Shown here piece after piece: positions 1 through 9,994 of a stretch of DNA of 64,000 bases. The DNA is from Homarus americanus. Taxonomy: Eukaryota > Arthropoda > Malacostraca > Decapoda > Nephropidae. The position numbers were made by a program, and so were the translations under genes. Location: the NCBI RefSeq assembly GCF_018991925.1, contig NW_024735554.1, forward strand, positions 285,238 to 349,237, read 5' to 3'. The notes under the pieces are model-generated. The model was not told the origin of the DNA and made no database searches. It worked only from the letters and a program-made list of their open reading frames with translations. Each line of letters starts with the position of its first letter. Within the stretch, counting starts at the first letter, position 1.

Positions 1-6
1 CTGTAC

Positions 7-693
7 CTGTAAATTCCTAAAGCATTGGATACATAAAGTTCATTCTTGAGGAAGTTTGTGAAAACACTTAAAACATAGTTCATTTGCAGCATGTCTGCAG
101 CAACAACTAACTCTTGGGCGTTTTCCGCTGTTACCTCAATGTTTCCTACAGATTTAAAAATAAAATTTTCATCCATCAATCAATTAATAATTGTTTTACA
201 TAAGGTTAGTTATATCATATAATTAGCAATATGAAAGTCAATATGTTCCGTATGTTTTCTTTATCCTTACCAGTATACATGAATCTGATTATCTGAGTTA
301 ATATATTGGGTTTTATAGACTTCATTTCTATTGAAGACTGTGTTTCCTCAGCTAAACGACTCGTAAACATGGCCTGAAAATAGGGGCTTCCCGCTGAGAG
401 TATTACACGGTGAGCCTGGAATAAAATGTTTACCACTGTGTTACCAGCCAGTAAAAAAAAAATCTTCACATTAAAAACTCTGCAAACACTGTAGCTAGTG
501 AATTGTATCAATAAATAATAGCTAGTGAGTGCATTGTATCAGTAAATACCTTCACAACTGATCCACCAGTTGATATTTCTGCATCACAGAACTGTTGTGA
601 ATTCCTGAGTGTATATAGGGTATCTAGCAGTGTGTTTGGATAATATTCACACCCGTAAGAGGGTGAGGGCTTCACAAATGCCGCCATCCTCAT
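7..693 (-). CDS. BTB-domain gene, short type, 3' end beyond window
   Basis: Three exons are visible: 693-550 (starts ATG AGG ATG GCG), 415-271 and 145-7, all with GT-AG borders and matching phases. Exons 2 and 3 have the standard lengths of this locus, 145 and 139 nt. Exon 1 holds the start of a BTB/POZ fold (FCDAEIS), exon 2 the core (AHRVILSAGSPYFQAMF), and exon 3 the end of BTB and start of BACK (NAQELVVAADML). No break is seen in what is visible. By comparison with the neighbour at 1098-2153, a last exon with part of BACK should lie just outside the left edge. BTB domains dimerise and in the KLHL family bind CUL3; here no kelch repeats are expected, so a full adaptor role is doubtful. Confidence 0.75.
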
Positions 694-1097
694 GCATTAA
701 TACCTAAACTAACGTAATTTATACTATCCAGAGTTGTCAGTTTTTTTTTTTTGTAAAAGGTGTATATTGGTAACTTTTTAATGATAACGCATGCATTCGA
801 CGACTGCCTGCTAGCTTGAATTCTATTCTAGGTAAATCCAGGTGGTCTTTAAAAAGAATATTTTTTTTTTATATAAAAAGTGTATTTTTTTTTTTTTTTA
901 TAAACTCTCAAGGATGACAATAAATTTTAAGAAAACACTAACCTTTCAGACTAACATTTATTATTTAGAGACTTATTAGTTAACAAAAACATTTTTTACA
1001 AACAAACATATAATGTTCTTTTTTACTAATTTATTCCTGGGTATTATCAACAAAGTCTATTTCACTCCATAAATAATCATAAATTTCCTCACCAGTT
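694..1097. other. Intergenic AT-rich spacer
   Basis: Between the two left-hand BTB copies. It holds T homopolymers (about 740-750, 865-900) and no ORF or recognisable element. The stretch at 720-850 recurs at 2190-2320, so it belongs to the same duplicated unit as the BTB genes. Confidence 0.6.
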
Positions 1098-2153
1098 TTA
1101 TCTTATATGCTGGAGCTGCTCCAATGTGAACGGCACCTCTTTTTTGTAGGATTGCCTTTTCATTTCCTCCAGAAGATCTAATATAATTTCTTTAGGAGTC
1201 TCAAGAAACTCTTTCTCCATTGCCAGTTTAAAAAGTTCGGGGAAGAGGAAGTTGATCGTTTCATACTTCAGATATTCTAATGATGAACCAGAGCCATGGG
1301 AATAGGCCTTAGCAAACCTGTTTTAAATTAAATACAAGTTAGTGTTGTTGGATTACTGTATCGTATAGATAAAAAAAACATACCCTGCCTCCTAAATCAT
1401 TTATCATTTTTTAATAAAAATATTATATATTAATGTAATAACATACATATACTATATACTGTACCTGTAAATTCCTAAAGCATTGGATACATGAAGTTCA
1501 TTCTTGAGGAAGTTTGTGCAAACACTTAAAACATAGTTCATTTGCATCATATCTGCAGCAACAACTAACTCTTGGGCGTTTTCCGCTCTTACCTCAATGT
1601 TTCCTACAAATTTAAAAATAAAATTTTCATCCATCAATCAATTAATAATTGTTTTACATAAGGTTTGTTATATCATATAATTAGCAATATGAAAGTCAAT
1701 ATGTTCTGTATGTTTTCTTTATCCTTACCAGTATACATGAATCTGATTATCTGAGTTAATATATTGGGTTTTATGGACTTCATTTCTATTGAAGACTGTG
1801 TTTCCTCAGCTAAACCACTCGTAAACATGGCCTGAAAATAGGGGCTTCCCGCTGAGAGTATTACACGGTGAGCTTGGAATAAAATGTTTACCATTGTGTT
1901 ACCAATATAAAAAAAAAAAAAAAAAAAAAATTAAAAACTCTGCAAACACTGTAGCTAGTGAATTGTATCAATAAATAATAGCTAGTGCATTATATCAGTA
2001 AATAATGTTTCTCACCTTCACAACTGATCCACCAGTTGATATTTCTACATCACAGAACTGTTGTGAATTCCAGAGTGTATATAGGGTATCTAGCAGTGTG
2101 TTTGGATAATATTCACACCCGTAAGAGGGCTTCACACATTCCGCTATTCTCAT
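1098..2153 (-). pseudogene. BTB gene, short type, with damaged exon 2 acceptor
   Basis: Exons at 2153-2016, 1873-1729, 1603-1465 and 1317-1098. The last exon holds the first part of BACK (RFAKAYSHGSGSSLEYLK, later MEKEFLETPKEI) and ends at a TAA at 1098-1100, so the protein would be about 200 aa with BTB and half a BACK domain and no kelch repeats. The exon 2 acceptor, CAG before GCTCACC in all relatives, reads CAA GCTCACC here; the only AG is moved one base into the exon and would shift the frame. All else is intact. It is a close paralogue of the copy at 7-693. Confidence 0.72.
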
Positions 2154-2870
2154 GAATTAATACCTAAACGTAACGTAATTTATACTATCCAGAGTTGTCT
2201 TTTTTTTTCTTTTTTTTTGTAAAAGGTGTATATTGGTAACTTTTTAACGATAACGCACGCATTCGACAACTACCTGCTAGCTTGAATTCTATTCTAGGTA
2301 AATCCAGGTGTATGTTTGTGGCCTTAAAGAAATTTTTTTTTCTTATATAAAAAGTAAAAGGGGATTTACTGTAAAATAAAAGGATTTTGTATATATATAT
2401 ATATATTTTTTTTTTCTTCATAAATTATTAAGTTTAAAGAACCAGCACAGACTAACAATCAAAGACTTGTGGTGTTATACAGAGAATACAACATTACATT
2501 TTTACAACTTAATAAAATAAAAAAAATAAATTTTTTATTTATTAGCTTGTTTCTGGGTTATGCATAGTAAATATAAAACTGCTGCTAACTCCATTTAAAG
2601 TCAATCATCCATCAATTTTTACTTTGGGTCTTAGCAAACTTTTAAAATACAGTCAAAGTTACAGATTACTGTGCCGACTGTACAGATAAACATTAAACCT
2701 GCTGCCAGACTTATTTTTTATTATTATATAGTATTTCGAGGTTGTTTTTACAGTTCTGCCTAGCGCCTAGCATTTGTAATAACAACATCTTCCGTATGTA
2801 TTCAAAGTTGGTTGTCGAAACAGTAATAATAAACACTCTTCTTTAGTACTAAAGTACTTTAATATACATT
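2154..2870. other. Intergenic, degenerate repeats
   Basis: Continues the duplicated BTB flank to about 2340, then a (TA)n tract near 2391-2408 and AT-rich sequence. Part of it (2640-2740) recurs at about 8945-9030 and 11090-11180 as flank of the membrane-protein units. No gene seen. Confidence 0.5.
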
Positions 2871-3378
2871 TTACACAGCTGTTCCTAGCGGGTGGCCAAA
2901 TTTCTGAAACCAACTTTTAATTTTAAATGGCAAGTGGGTAGCTGGGGGTGGGGGTCGTGAGCGTAGAGGAAATGGAGGAGTTGGAGTCACAGCAGTTCTG
3001 ATCATCTATCTCCAGTTCAAAATAAGATGGCGGAGGCGTCTCAGAGCTTGCTAGGGTATCGTTGTCTGGTAGAGAGTCCTGAAGGTGAAGGAAGACGAAC
3101 GAGAGTTAGCAACCCCATGGTGGAAAAGATAAGAGTTAGTAACTTAGAAATAGAGGCGAAAACATTAATTAACAAAAACAAATATATTCAGATTGGATTC
3201 GTATAAACTTACCTGTCTGATGCTGTTGACAGTGATCGAGAGTCTTTTAATGACACGACGAATCACCATTATCGCCGTAATGACCAATACCACCAGCACC
3301 ACCGAGTTGAACAGGTAACCCATCACCATTATAATATAACCATCCCTAAACGTCCATGAGCCTCCACATTAATTCTAG

Positions 3379-3436
<58 letters not shown>

Positions 3437-3714
3437 ATTATATATTCGGGGTGATAGCCCACAATTATATTATAAAGGTGACATCAATAATTATTTTAAT
3501 TGACAAGAAAATTGCAATATAAACAAACAGTTGTAAACCTACTTTGTGGTTCCACTTGTCAGCAGTGGAACAGTTGGGGGTGGAGGTAGTGGTGGCGACT
3601 GATGACGCAGGATGTCATGTATATCCCCAAACAGGTGAGATAGGTGACGGTCAACGAACATAATAAGCATATCACCAGCGTTGTTTTACTTTCCAGCAGA
3701 CTCGTCAACCTCAT
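2871..3714 (-). pseudogene. Two-span PPxY membrane protein, copy 1 (broken)
   Basis: Exons 3714-3543, 3374-3213 and 3078-2871. Exon 1 codes a signal-anchor/TM segment (LVICLLCSLTVTYLTCLGIY) followed by a short ectodomain; exon 2 a second TM (GYLFNSVVLVVLVITAIMVI) and a basic stop-transfer; exon 3 a cytosolic tail with PPPSYFE, a PPxY motif of the kind that binds WW domains of Nedd4-type ligases. Breaks: a deletion after MTSC shifts the exon 1 frame, exon 2 starts AAT TAA (stop), and exon 3 carries an extra C in the C-rich run. The family is not one I can name; topology and motif are read from sequence, function is inferred. A (CAG)n tract (read on this strand, 3379-3435) abuts the exon 2 acceptor. 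Confidence 0.6.
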
Positions 3715-4148
3715 TGTCCATCATCCATCCATTCAGGCCAATCAGTATATTAATTTTAATATGAAATTACATGAGTCACCCTAAGACTATCTTACTGTGA
3801 GCTAGCTAGGTTTAAAATGAATAAATTAGACCCGACCAGCGTGGAGGGAGTTACGATCAAATCTGGGATTGGTAACACTCATCCAGTGCTTTATATCCCT
3901 TCGTTTTAAAAAAATAAACTTACCCCCCTAACCTACACTTTGTCTCCCTCCTTAAGCTTCCCGGCCAAATGAATTCCTAATCACAAATATTACACTTGGA
4001 ATGTTCATATGTATTCGAAGTTGGTTGTCAAAACAGTAATAATAAAACACTCTTCTTTAGTACTTTTGAAGTTCTTGAAGTATTTTAATATACATTTTAC
4101 ACAGTTGTTCCTAGCGTGTGGCCAAATTTCTCAAACCAATTTTTAATT
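3715..4148. other. Intergenic, 5' flank of copy 1
   Basis: Shared flank of the PPxY units (GACCAGCGTGGAGGGAGTTA, then ACACTCATCCAGTGCTTTAT). The same block is found upstream of each copy, at about 5020-5090, 6330-6390, 10380-10450 and 12045-12110, so it is probably the promoter/5' UTR of the family. No separate gene. Confidence 0.5.
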
Positions 4149-4906
4149 TTAAATGGCAAGTGGGTAGCTGGGGGTGGGGTCGTGACAGCAGTTCTGATCA
4201 TCTATCTCCAGTTCGAAATAGGATGGGGGAGGCGTCTCAGAGCTTGCTAAGGTATCGTTGTCTGGTAGAGAGTCCTAAAGGTGAAGGAAGACGGACGAGA
4301 GTTAGCAACCCCATGGTAGAAAAAGATAAAGATATAGTGGCGAAAACATTAATAAATAAAAAAAATATATTCAGATTGATTCGTATTAACTTACCTGTCT
4401 GATGCTGTTAACAGTTATCGAGCGTTTTTTAATGACACGACGAATAACCATTATCGCCGTAATCACCAATAACACCAGCACCACCGAGTTGAACAGGTAA
4501 CCTATCACCATTATAATATAACCATCCCTAAACGTCCATGATCCTCCACATTCATTCTGCTGCTGCTGCTGCTGCTGCTGTCATTGTAAATTACCAAAAA
4601 ACAATATATATTCGGGTGATAGCCCACAGTTATATTGTCAATAAATAAAATCAAAAAAATATTTTAAGACAAGAAAATTGCAATATAAACAAACAGTTGT
4701 AAACCTACTTTGTGGTTCCACTTGTCAGCAGTGGTACAGTTGGGGATGGAGGTAGTGGTGGCGAATGATGACCTGTTGAAGCAAGATGTCATGTATATCC
4801 CCAAACAGGTGAGATAGGTGGCGACCAACGAACAACATAAGCATATATCCAGCGTTGTTTTACTTTCCAGCAGTCTCGTCAACCTCTATGTCCGTCGTCC
4901 ATCCAT
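4149..4906 (-). pseudogene. Two-span PPxY membrane protein, copy 2 (start codon lost)
   Basis: Exons at about 4906-4709, 4556-4395 and 4274-4149. The reading frame is otherwise the best kept of the five copies: TM1 (LDICLCCSLVATYLTCLGIY), ectodomain with NRS and NCT N-glycosylation sites, exon 2 with ECGGSWTFRDG and a second TM, KKRSITVNSIRQ after it, then a tail with PPPSYFE. The second in-frame ATG of the relatives (ACA ATG AGG) reads ACA TAG AGG here, placing a stop right after the first ATG. Exon 3 lacks about 40 nt after NCC and ends early at 4149. Exon 2 begins directly behind a (CAG)7 tract at 4557-4580. Confidence 0.6.
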
Positions 4907-5089
4907 TAAGGCCAATTAGTATATTAATTTTAAAATGAAATTACGTGATTATTTAAGTAAAAGTCACCCAAAGACTATCTTACTGTGAGCTAGCTAGGTT
5001 TAAAATGAATAAATTAGACCCGACAATCGTGGAGGGAGTTACGATCAAATCTGGGATTGGTAACACTCATCCAGTGCTTTATATCCTTT

Positions 5090-5412
5090 TCATTTTAAAA
5101 AAAATAAATCAATTTTAAAAAACACACTAAAACATTTAATAAAAAACAACGTTGGTTGTTGGGGGAAGAGCATCCTCCAGCTCCAATATTTCTTGTGGTA
5201 TTATCAGCAAACTTATCTTCATCCTATAAAGAAAAACAAACAAAAAATAATATCCCATTCTACCACCTACAACAAAAAAATCAGGTTGATGGAGCCCCAT
5301 GTTATGGGTATTATAAAACAAAACGCTTTCACTAACATTTATTAACGTTGATGAGTGTGTCGAAAAAAACATTTGTCCTAGCATTTGTAATATAGTTAAA
5401 AACATTTCCATA
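5090..5412 (-). repeat. Repeated 5' flank of PPxY units
   Basis: A block holding ATTTCTTGTGGTATTATCAG and GGAGCCCCATGTTA in plus orientation. Related copies lie at about 8613-8830, 10570-10960 (two partial copies in a row) and 12250-12480. Short open frames through it (about 90-110 aa) are conserved in neither length nor frame, so I read it as repeated non-coding flank, not a gene. Confidence 0.5.
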
Positions 5413-6304
5413 TCAATTATACGTTTCACACTCTAGCGAGTGGCCAAATTTCTGAAACCAACTTTTAATTTTAAATAGCAAGTGGGTAGCTGGGGATGGG
5501 GTCATGAGCGTAGAGGTAATGGAGGAGTTGTAGTCACAGCAGTTCTGATCATCTATCTCCAGTTCGAAATAGGATGGCGGAGGCGTCTCAGAGCTTGCTA
5601 GGGTATCGTTGTCTGGTAGAGAGTCCTGAATGTGAAGGAAGACAGACGAGAGTTAGCAACCCCATGGTAGAAAAAGATTAAGGAGTTAGTAACTTAGAAA
5701 TAGTGGCGAAAACATTAATAAACAAATACAAATATATTCAGATTGGATTCATATTAACTTACCTGTCTGATGCTGTTAACAGTGATCGAGCGTCTTTTAA
5801 TGACACTAATCATTATCACCATCATAAATACCACCAGAAACACTGAGTTGGTGATGGTCACCATTATAAGTAAACCATCCTTAAACGTCCATGAGTCTCC
5901 ACATTCAATTCTGCTGCTGCTGCTGCTGCTGCTGCTGATGCTGCTGCTGCTATTGTAAATTACAAAATATATTTGGTTATAGCCCACAGTTATATTGTAA
6001 AGATGTAAATATTTTAATTACAAGCCCAGTTATATTGTAAAGGATGTAAATAACACAAGAAAATTGCAATATAAACAAACAGTTGTAAACCTACTTTGTG
6101 GTTCCACTTGTCAGTGGTGGGGGTGGAGGTAGTAGTGGTGAGTGATGTACCGTTGAAGCTACCGTTGAAGCAGGATTCCATGTATTTCCCCAAAAAGATG
6201 AGATAGATGACGGTCAACGAACATAATAAGCATATCACCAGTGTTGTTTTACTGTCCAGTCTCGTCCACCTCATTGTCCGTCGTCCACCCATTAAGGTCG
6301 ACAT
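5413..6304 (-). pseudogene. Two-span PPxY membrane protein, copy 3 (frameshift at exon 2 start)
   Basis: Exons 6304-6095, 5910-5763 and 5625-5413. Exon 1 is intact from ATG (MSTLMGGRRTMRWTRLDSK), with TM1 and an ectodomain carrying NGS and NGT sites. Exon 3 is the fullest of the set: DSLPDNDTLASSE, PPPSYFELEIDD, then a run to a TGA at 5413. Exon 2 starts AATTGAATG where the working frame needs AATGAATG; the extra T gives AAT TGA after any of the CAG acceptors. Exon 2 also lacks the GYLFN part of TM2. The (CAG)n at the acceptor spans about 5911-5950 with one CAT interruption. Confidence 0.62.
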
Positions 6305-6540
6305 AGGTTTAAAATGAATAAATTAAACCGGACCAGCGTGGAGGGAGTTACGATCAAATCTGGGATTGGTAACACTCATCCAGTGCTTTATATCCCTTTT
6401 GTTAAAAAAAAAAATTCAAATTTTCAAAATATTTAACAAGAAAAATAAAGATACAAGCGTTTTCAGCATTTTTTTATTTGTTATTATTTTTTGTTATTAA
6501 CCAAACGACAAATATAATGTAATAAATAACAAAAAAACAC

Positions 6541-6548
6541 TAAAACAT
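6541..6548. repeat. 8-bp target-site duplication, left
   Basis: TAAAACAT directly before the transposon end TAGGGGGCAG; the same 8 bases follow the right end at 8605-8612. Related flanks without the element (for example near 12260) read AAAACATTTAATAAAA, which supports this as the original target. Confidence 0.85.
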
Positions 6549-6680
6549 TAGGGGGCAGGGAAAAAACACTTTTATTTGAGTTGCAGGCTACACTTTTCAG
6601 GCATCGTTTGTATGGCTGTAACAAACACCTGTGCAAAATTTCATGCCATTTCATGCATACTTACCCTGCCGCATCGCGGA
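6549..6680. repeat. Left terminal inverted repeat (imperfect)
   Basis: Begins TAGGGGGCAGGG. Matches the reverse complement of about 8490-8604 in blocks: the terminal 10 bp, the CTTTTCAGGCAT block near 6594-6605, and CTGCCGCATC near 6668. The arms differ by indels between the blocks. Confidence 0.6.
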
Positions 6681-6815
6681 CGACTTTTTGTTAACTTTTA
6701 GTGTATACCAAAAATTAGGTGTCATTTAATGTTTTCCAGGATAATGATAAATTTTACATGGGTGACATCGATTTAATTCACATGTTATTTTACAGGTACA
6801 CCGTATAGAAAATCA

Positions 6816-8453
6816 TTACAAGTTCATATTGAAATTCTTTTTTGTGCGGAACCTTGGCATCATTTTCCTAGACAATAATCTTTGCCTAATATATCCATCT
6901 CTCGATTCGTATCCCGTCACTTCAGTGCAAGCTTCAGTCATCACTTTTATGCCTCTCTCGACCGCCTGAGTGCTGTTTGGCCACTTGGGCACCACTAATG
7001 GTGTCTCAAGAATGTCATTAACCTGTAGATTTGACAGAGAAGCAATGTAAGGAGGCTCAGTCTTGAGTTCATTCCTCCAGTTAATCATGGAATGATAGTT
7101 TTTTGCTTGCCACTTTAGTTTCGGAGTCACCACCTTTCTCATGTTGACTACAGGAGGCACATCCTCATTCCCATCTCCATCTTTACCCTCCTCATCAGTA
7201 TAGTTTAACAAATTCTCGTCAACAGCAGCATCAGAATCTTCCTCCTCCTCTTCAGATCTGCCAGTGCATTCTTCCTTTTGCTGATTCTCCTCTCTAATTT
7301 TTCTTATCATTGAGACAGCTTTTTCTCTAACAGTCATGTCCTCATCTGCACACATACCAAGAAGAAGTTCATCTGTGTGGGCGAAGTATGCATTTCTCTG
7401 GACAGCCTTCTTCACTATCGTCTCCTCCTCACTATTCAGGTGTTTCATATATAGCAGGGACTGGAATACGTTCCTTGAGCCGTGTGTTACGTAAGGGTGT
7501 ATCTTGATGTAAAACCACATTGGAGCACTGAACTTTATTATTGTAATGACAATTCTTTTCAACTCATGGCTGGGTCTTGATGTTGCTACATACAGCCTGA
7601 GGATTCTACTCCATAAGGTGTTCCACCTTGACACACAGGGAGGACCTGGCTCAATAGCAGCCAAGTCATCTTCAACAACACCTGTGATAACTCCTTTACA
7701 AATCCTATACAGGTATTTCTGATCCCAGGACAGATCTTTCTCCACTTCATCATTAAACACAGGGAAATCAGGGAAACTGACTGGCTGGAAGGCGACAACT
7801 GGAAGCTCAGACAAAGACTCCTTGATCTGCTTTCCAATGGGACCACGCCAATGCTCAGGACCACTTGGTTTACCATCATAGTGATAAAAAACTGCGCGGA
7901 AAGGCAGCTCATTTCCGTGAAACTGACATATGAAATAATGGAGCGGGTGACCAAGTAACATTTCAAGATGATGAATGACTCCATTTTCTGATCCTACATT
8001 TACATTGGTTCCATCACAACCAACACACACAATGGGCTGCTGTGTTAGATTTTTCTCCACCAGAAACTCGTGAATAGTTTTGGCAATCTGCTTTCCGTGT
8101 CCAGTCTTAGGAGACACATGTGTGAGATATTCATTGCCAGGCTCAACCATGATGACATAATGATCTTTCACCATCATCCTCGAACTCCATTTCTCGGTCT
8201 TCTCATTCTTTATCATCACACGAGTGGCGGTCTTCTTACCATCAAAATAGAGTGACGTCAAATTATCTAAACTAGCCATCTCAATTTCTTGTCTCTTAAA
8301 TCGATATTTTTGTCTCGCATCCCACAGCTTATGTGGTCCAATAACCTGACTCTTGTCATCCTTTGTGATAATGCCATAGTCAGTTAAGGTGGCAGTAGCA
8401 ATGGCAGCTCCAGCATAATCACTAATCAAGTATCGGCCACAGCGGCTGTTTGG
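6816..8453 (-). CDS. Transposase, DDE-type candidate, family uncertain
   Basis: An uninterrupted frame of 537 codons from the first ATG (8429); it stays open upstream to a possible splice acceptor near 8453, so a 5' exon may be missing. Features read by eye: a candidate catalytic aspartate in VGCDGTNVNVG (around residue 138), followed by CQFHGNELPFR, which resembles the C-x2-H insertion seen after the second catalytic D of hAT, P and Kolobok-type transposases; an acidic stretch EEEEEDSDAAVDE (about 390); and near the C-terminus STQAVERGIKVMTEA and SRDGYIRQRLLSRK, where the glutamate is a candidate third catalytic residue. I recognise the protein type as abundant in invertebrate genomes but cannot name its superfamily. 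It is the only gene between matched element ends, which is the best evidence for a transposase role. Intact, so possibly active. Confidence 0.75.
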   Translation of the reverse strand, partial: PNSRCGRYLISDYAGAAIATATLTDYGIITKDDKSQVIGPHKLWDARQKYRFKRQEIEMASLDNLTSLYFDGKKTATRVMIKNEKTEKWSSRMMVKDHYVIMVEPGNEYLTHVSPKTGHGKQIAKTIHEFLVEKNLTQQPIVCVGCDGTNVNVGSENGVIHHLEMLLGHPLHYFICQFHGNELPFRAVFYHYDGKPSGPEHWRGPIGKQIKESLSELPVVAFQPVSFPDFPVFNDEVEKDLSWDQKYLYRICKGVITGVVEDDLAAIEPGPPCVSRWNTLWSRILRLYVATSRPSHELKRIVITIIKFSAPMWFYIKIHPYVTHGSRNVFQSLLYMKHLNSEEETIVKKAVQRNAYFAHTDELLLGMCADEDMTVREKAVSMIRKIREENQQKEECTGRSEEEEEDSDAAVDENLLNYTDEEGKDGDGNEDVPPVVNMRKVVTPKLKWQAKNYHSMINWRNELKTEPPYIASLSNLQVNDILETPLVVPKWPNSTQAVERGIKVMTEACTEVTGYESRDGYIRQRLLSRKMMPRFRTKKNFNMNL

Positions 8454-8489
8454 CTAGTACTGTAGGTAAATTTAAAAATTTCAGTAGAA

Positions 8490-8604
8490 AATGCGGCAGA
8501 CTAAACCTCGACATATCATCTTCAAATTTGGCATGGAGTCTTAGATATGTATAAGGAACAATGCCTGAAGAGTGCAGCTTTGAGCAAAATTTCACTGCCC
8601 CCTA
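8490..8604. repeat. Right terminal inverted repeat (imperfect)
   Basis: Ends CACTGCCCCCTA at 8604; partner of the left end. The inner part of the arm (ATGCCTGAAGAGTGCAG) pairs with the left CTTTTCAGGCAT block. Confidence 0.6.
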
Positions 8605-8612
8605 TAAAACAT
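8605..8612. repeat. 8-bp target-site duplication, right
   Basis: TAAAACAT, identical to 6541-6548. Confidence 0.85.
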
Positions 8613-9083
8613 GTAATAAAAAAACAGGTTGATCCTCCAGCTCCTATATTTCTTGTGTATTATCAGCAAAGCATACTTATAAAGAAAAACAAAAAAATAA
8701 TATCCCAATTCTACCCACAACAAAAAATCAGGATTATGGAGCCTCATGTTACGGGTCTTATAAAACAAAACGCTTTCCACTAAACATTTATTAACATTGA
8801 TGAGTGTGTAAAAAACATTTGTCTGCCTGCATAGCATACATACAGTATATTGGATTATTGGATTATTATAGTAACAATTTCCGTCCTTCGTGGTGACAGT
8901 TGTTTGCATATGCAATTAAGTATAATATCAATAAAAAAAACTTGCAGATTACTGTACCGACCATACAAATAAACATTAACCCTGCTGCCAGACTTATTTT
9001 TTATTATTATTAGTATTTCGAGGTTTACAAATTTATTTTAATGTAGCCTAGCATTTGTAATATTTAAGTAAAACATTTCCATA
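8613..9083. repeat. Repeated flank of PPxY units
   Basis: Repeats the block of 10700-11230 almost base for base (TTACGGGT, CTTTCCACTAAACATTTATT, CCGTCCTTCGTGGT). Open frames in it are short and shared only as part of the duplication. No gene called. Confidence 0.5.
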
Positions 9084-9430
9084 TGTGTGTCCCCAGCCGT
9101 TACCAACACCTCTTCCCTCCCAGACCAGATATCCCTCCTCCTAGTCACAGGCCTGGCATTTGACATTATTAGGGACCTGCCACTCTTTACCATAAACAGA
9201 TAAAATGTACCGGGAACTTTCCCCCCACACACTCATCATTCTCTCACTTTATGTAACTTGACAAAACCTATGACCCTTCAGGCTTTTACGCCCTTAATGT
9301 ACGAGTCATAAAGGCAAGTATGAACTTTTCATACTTCCCTGTTGGGCGCTGTAGACGCTTCTGCGCTTCACCTTGCACAGGATGTAAGAGGGTGCCCAAT
9401 AAACTAGCCCCCTCGGGGGCAACATATGTA
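9084..9430 (+). mobile_element. 3' end fragment of a non-LTR retrotransposon
   Basis: Starts CCAGCCGTTACCAACACCTC and ends CCCAATAAACTAGCCCCCTC. The first ~110 bp translate to the last residues of a LINE second ORF (FPDQISLLLVTGLAFDII), then 3' UTR with an AATAAA-like signal. The same fragment is found at 11239-11515, 40412-40715 and 43225-44455, so it is a family rather than a unique sequence. 5'-truncated and dead. Confidence 0.65.
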
Positions 9431-9492
9431 TTCAAGTAACTTTATATACATTTCACACCCTAGCGGGTGGCCAAATTTTCTGAAACCTAATT

Positions 9493-9958
9493 TTAAATGG
9501 CAAGTGGGTAGCTGGGGGTGGGGGTCGTGAGCGTAGAGGTAATGGAGGAGTTGTAGTCACAGCAGTTCTGATCATCTATCTTCAGTTCGAAATAGGATGG
9601 CGGAGGCGTCTCAGAGCTTGCTAGGGTATCGTTGTCTGGTAGAGAATCCTAAAGGTGAAGGAAGACGGACGAGAGTTAGCAACTCCATGGTAGAAAAAGA
9701 TTAAGGAGTTAGTAACTTAGAAATAGTGGCGAAAACATTAATAAACAAATACAAATATATTCAGATTGGATTCGTATTAACTTACCTGTTTGATGCTGTT
9801 AACAGTGATGGAGCCTCTTTAATGACACTACGAGCAATCATCATTATCGCCATCATAAATACCACCAGAAACACTGAGTTGAACAGGTAACCCAACAGGT
9901 AACCCATCTCCATTATAAGTAAACCATCCTTAAACATCCATGAGTCTCCACATTCATT

Positions 9959-9994
<36 letters not shown>

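Larger units (their letters stand above)
6549..8604 (-). mobile_element. Complete DNA transposon, 2056 bp, 8-bp TSD
   Basis: The ends are TAGGGGGCAG (6549-6558) and CTGCCCCCTA (8595-8604), inverted copies of each other, flanked by perfect 8-bp duplications. Further inward the ends stay loosely matched: ACTYTTCAGGCAT appears on both sides and CTGCCGCAT about 100 bp in, so the inverted repeats are long but imperfect. One gene fills the element. It sits in the repeated flank between copies 3 and 4 of the PPxY array. An 8-bp TSD fits hAT, P, KDZ and some other superfamilies; I cannot decide between them by reading. Confidence 0.85.

Noticed and set aside
4118..4402. Plus-strand 94-codon frame
   Set aside because: Antisense of exon 3 of the PPxY copy 2; the minus-strand frame carries the conserved motif and splice sites.
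5770..5958. Plus-strand frame with polyleucine
   Set aside because: Antisense of exon 2 and its CAG tract.
7586..7984. Second minus-strand frame in the transposon
   Set aside because: Overlaps the long transposase frame and has no features of its own.
6549..8604. Assigning the transposon to hAT from the 8-bp TSD
   Set aside because: TSD length is shared by several superfamilies, and no hAT dimerisation motif or BED finger could be seen.
8592..8915. 107-codon minus-strand frame, similar one at 10786-11064
   Set aside because: Similarity is explained by duplication of the flank; frame and ends are not conserved and splice context is absent.
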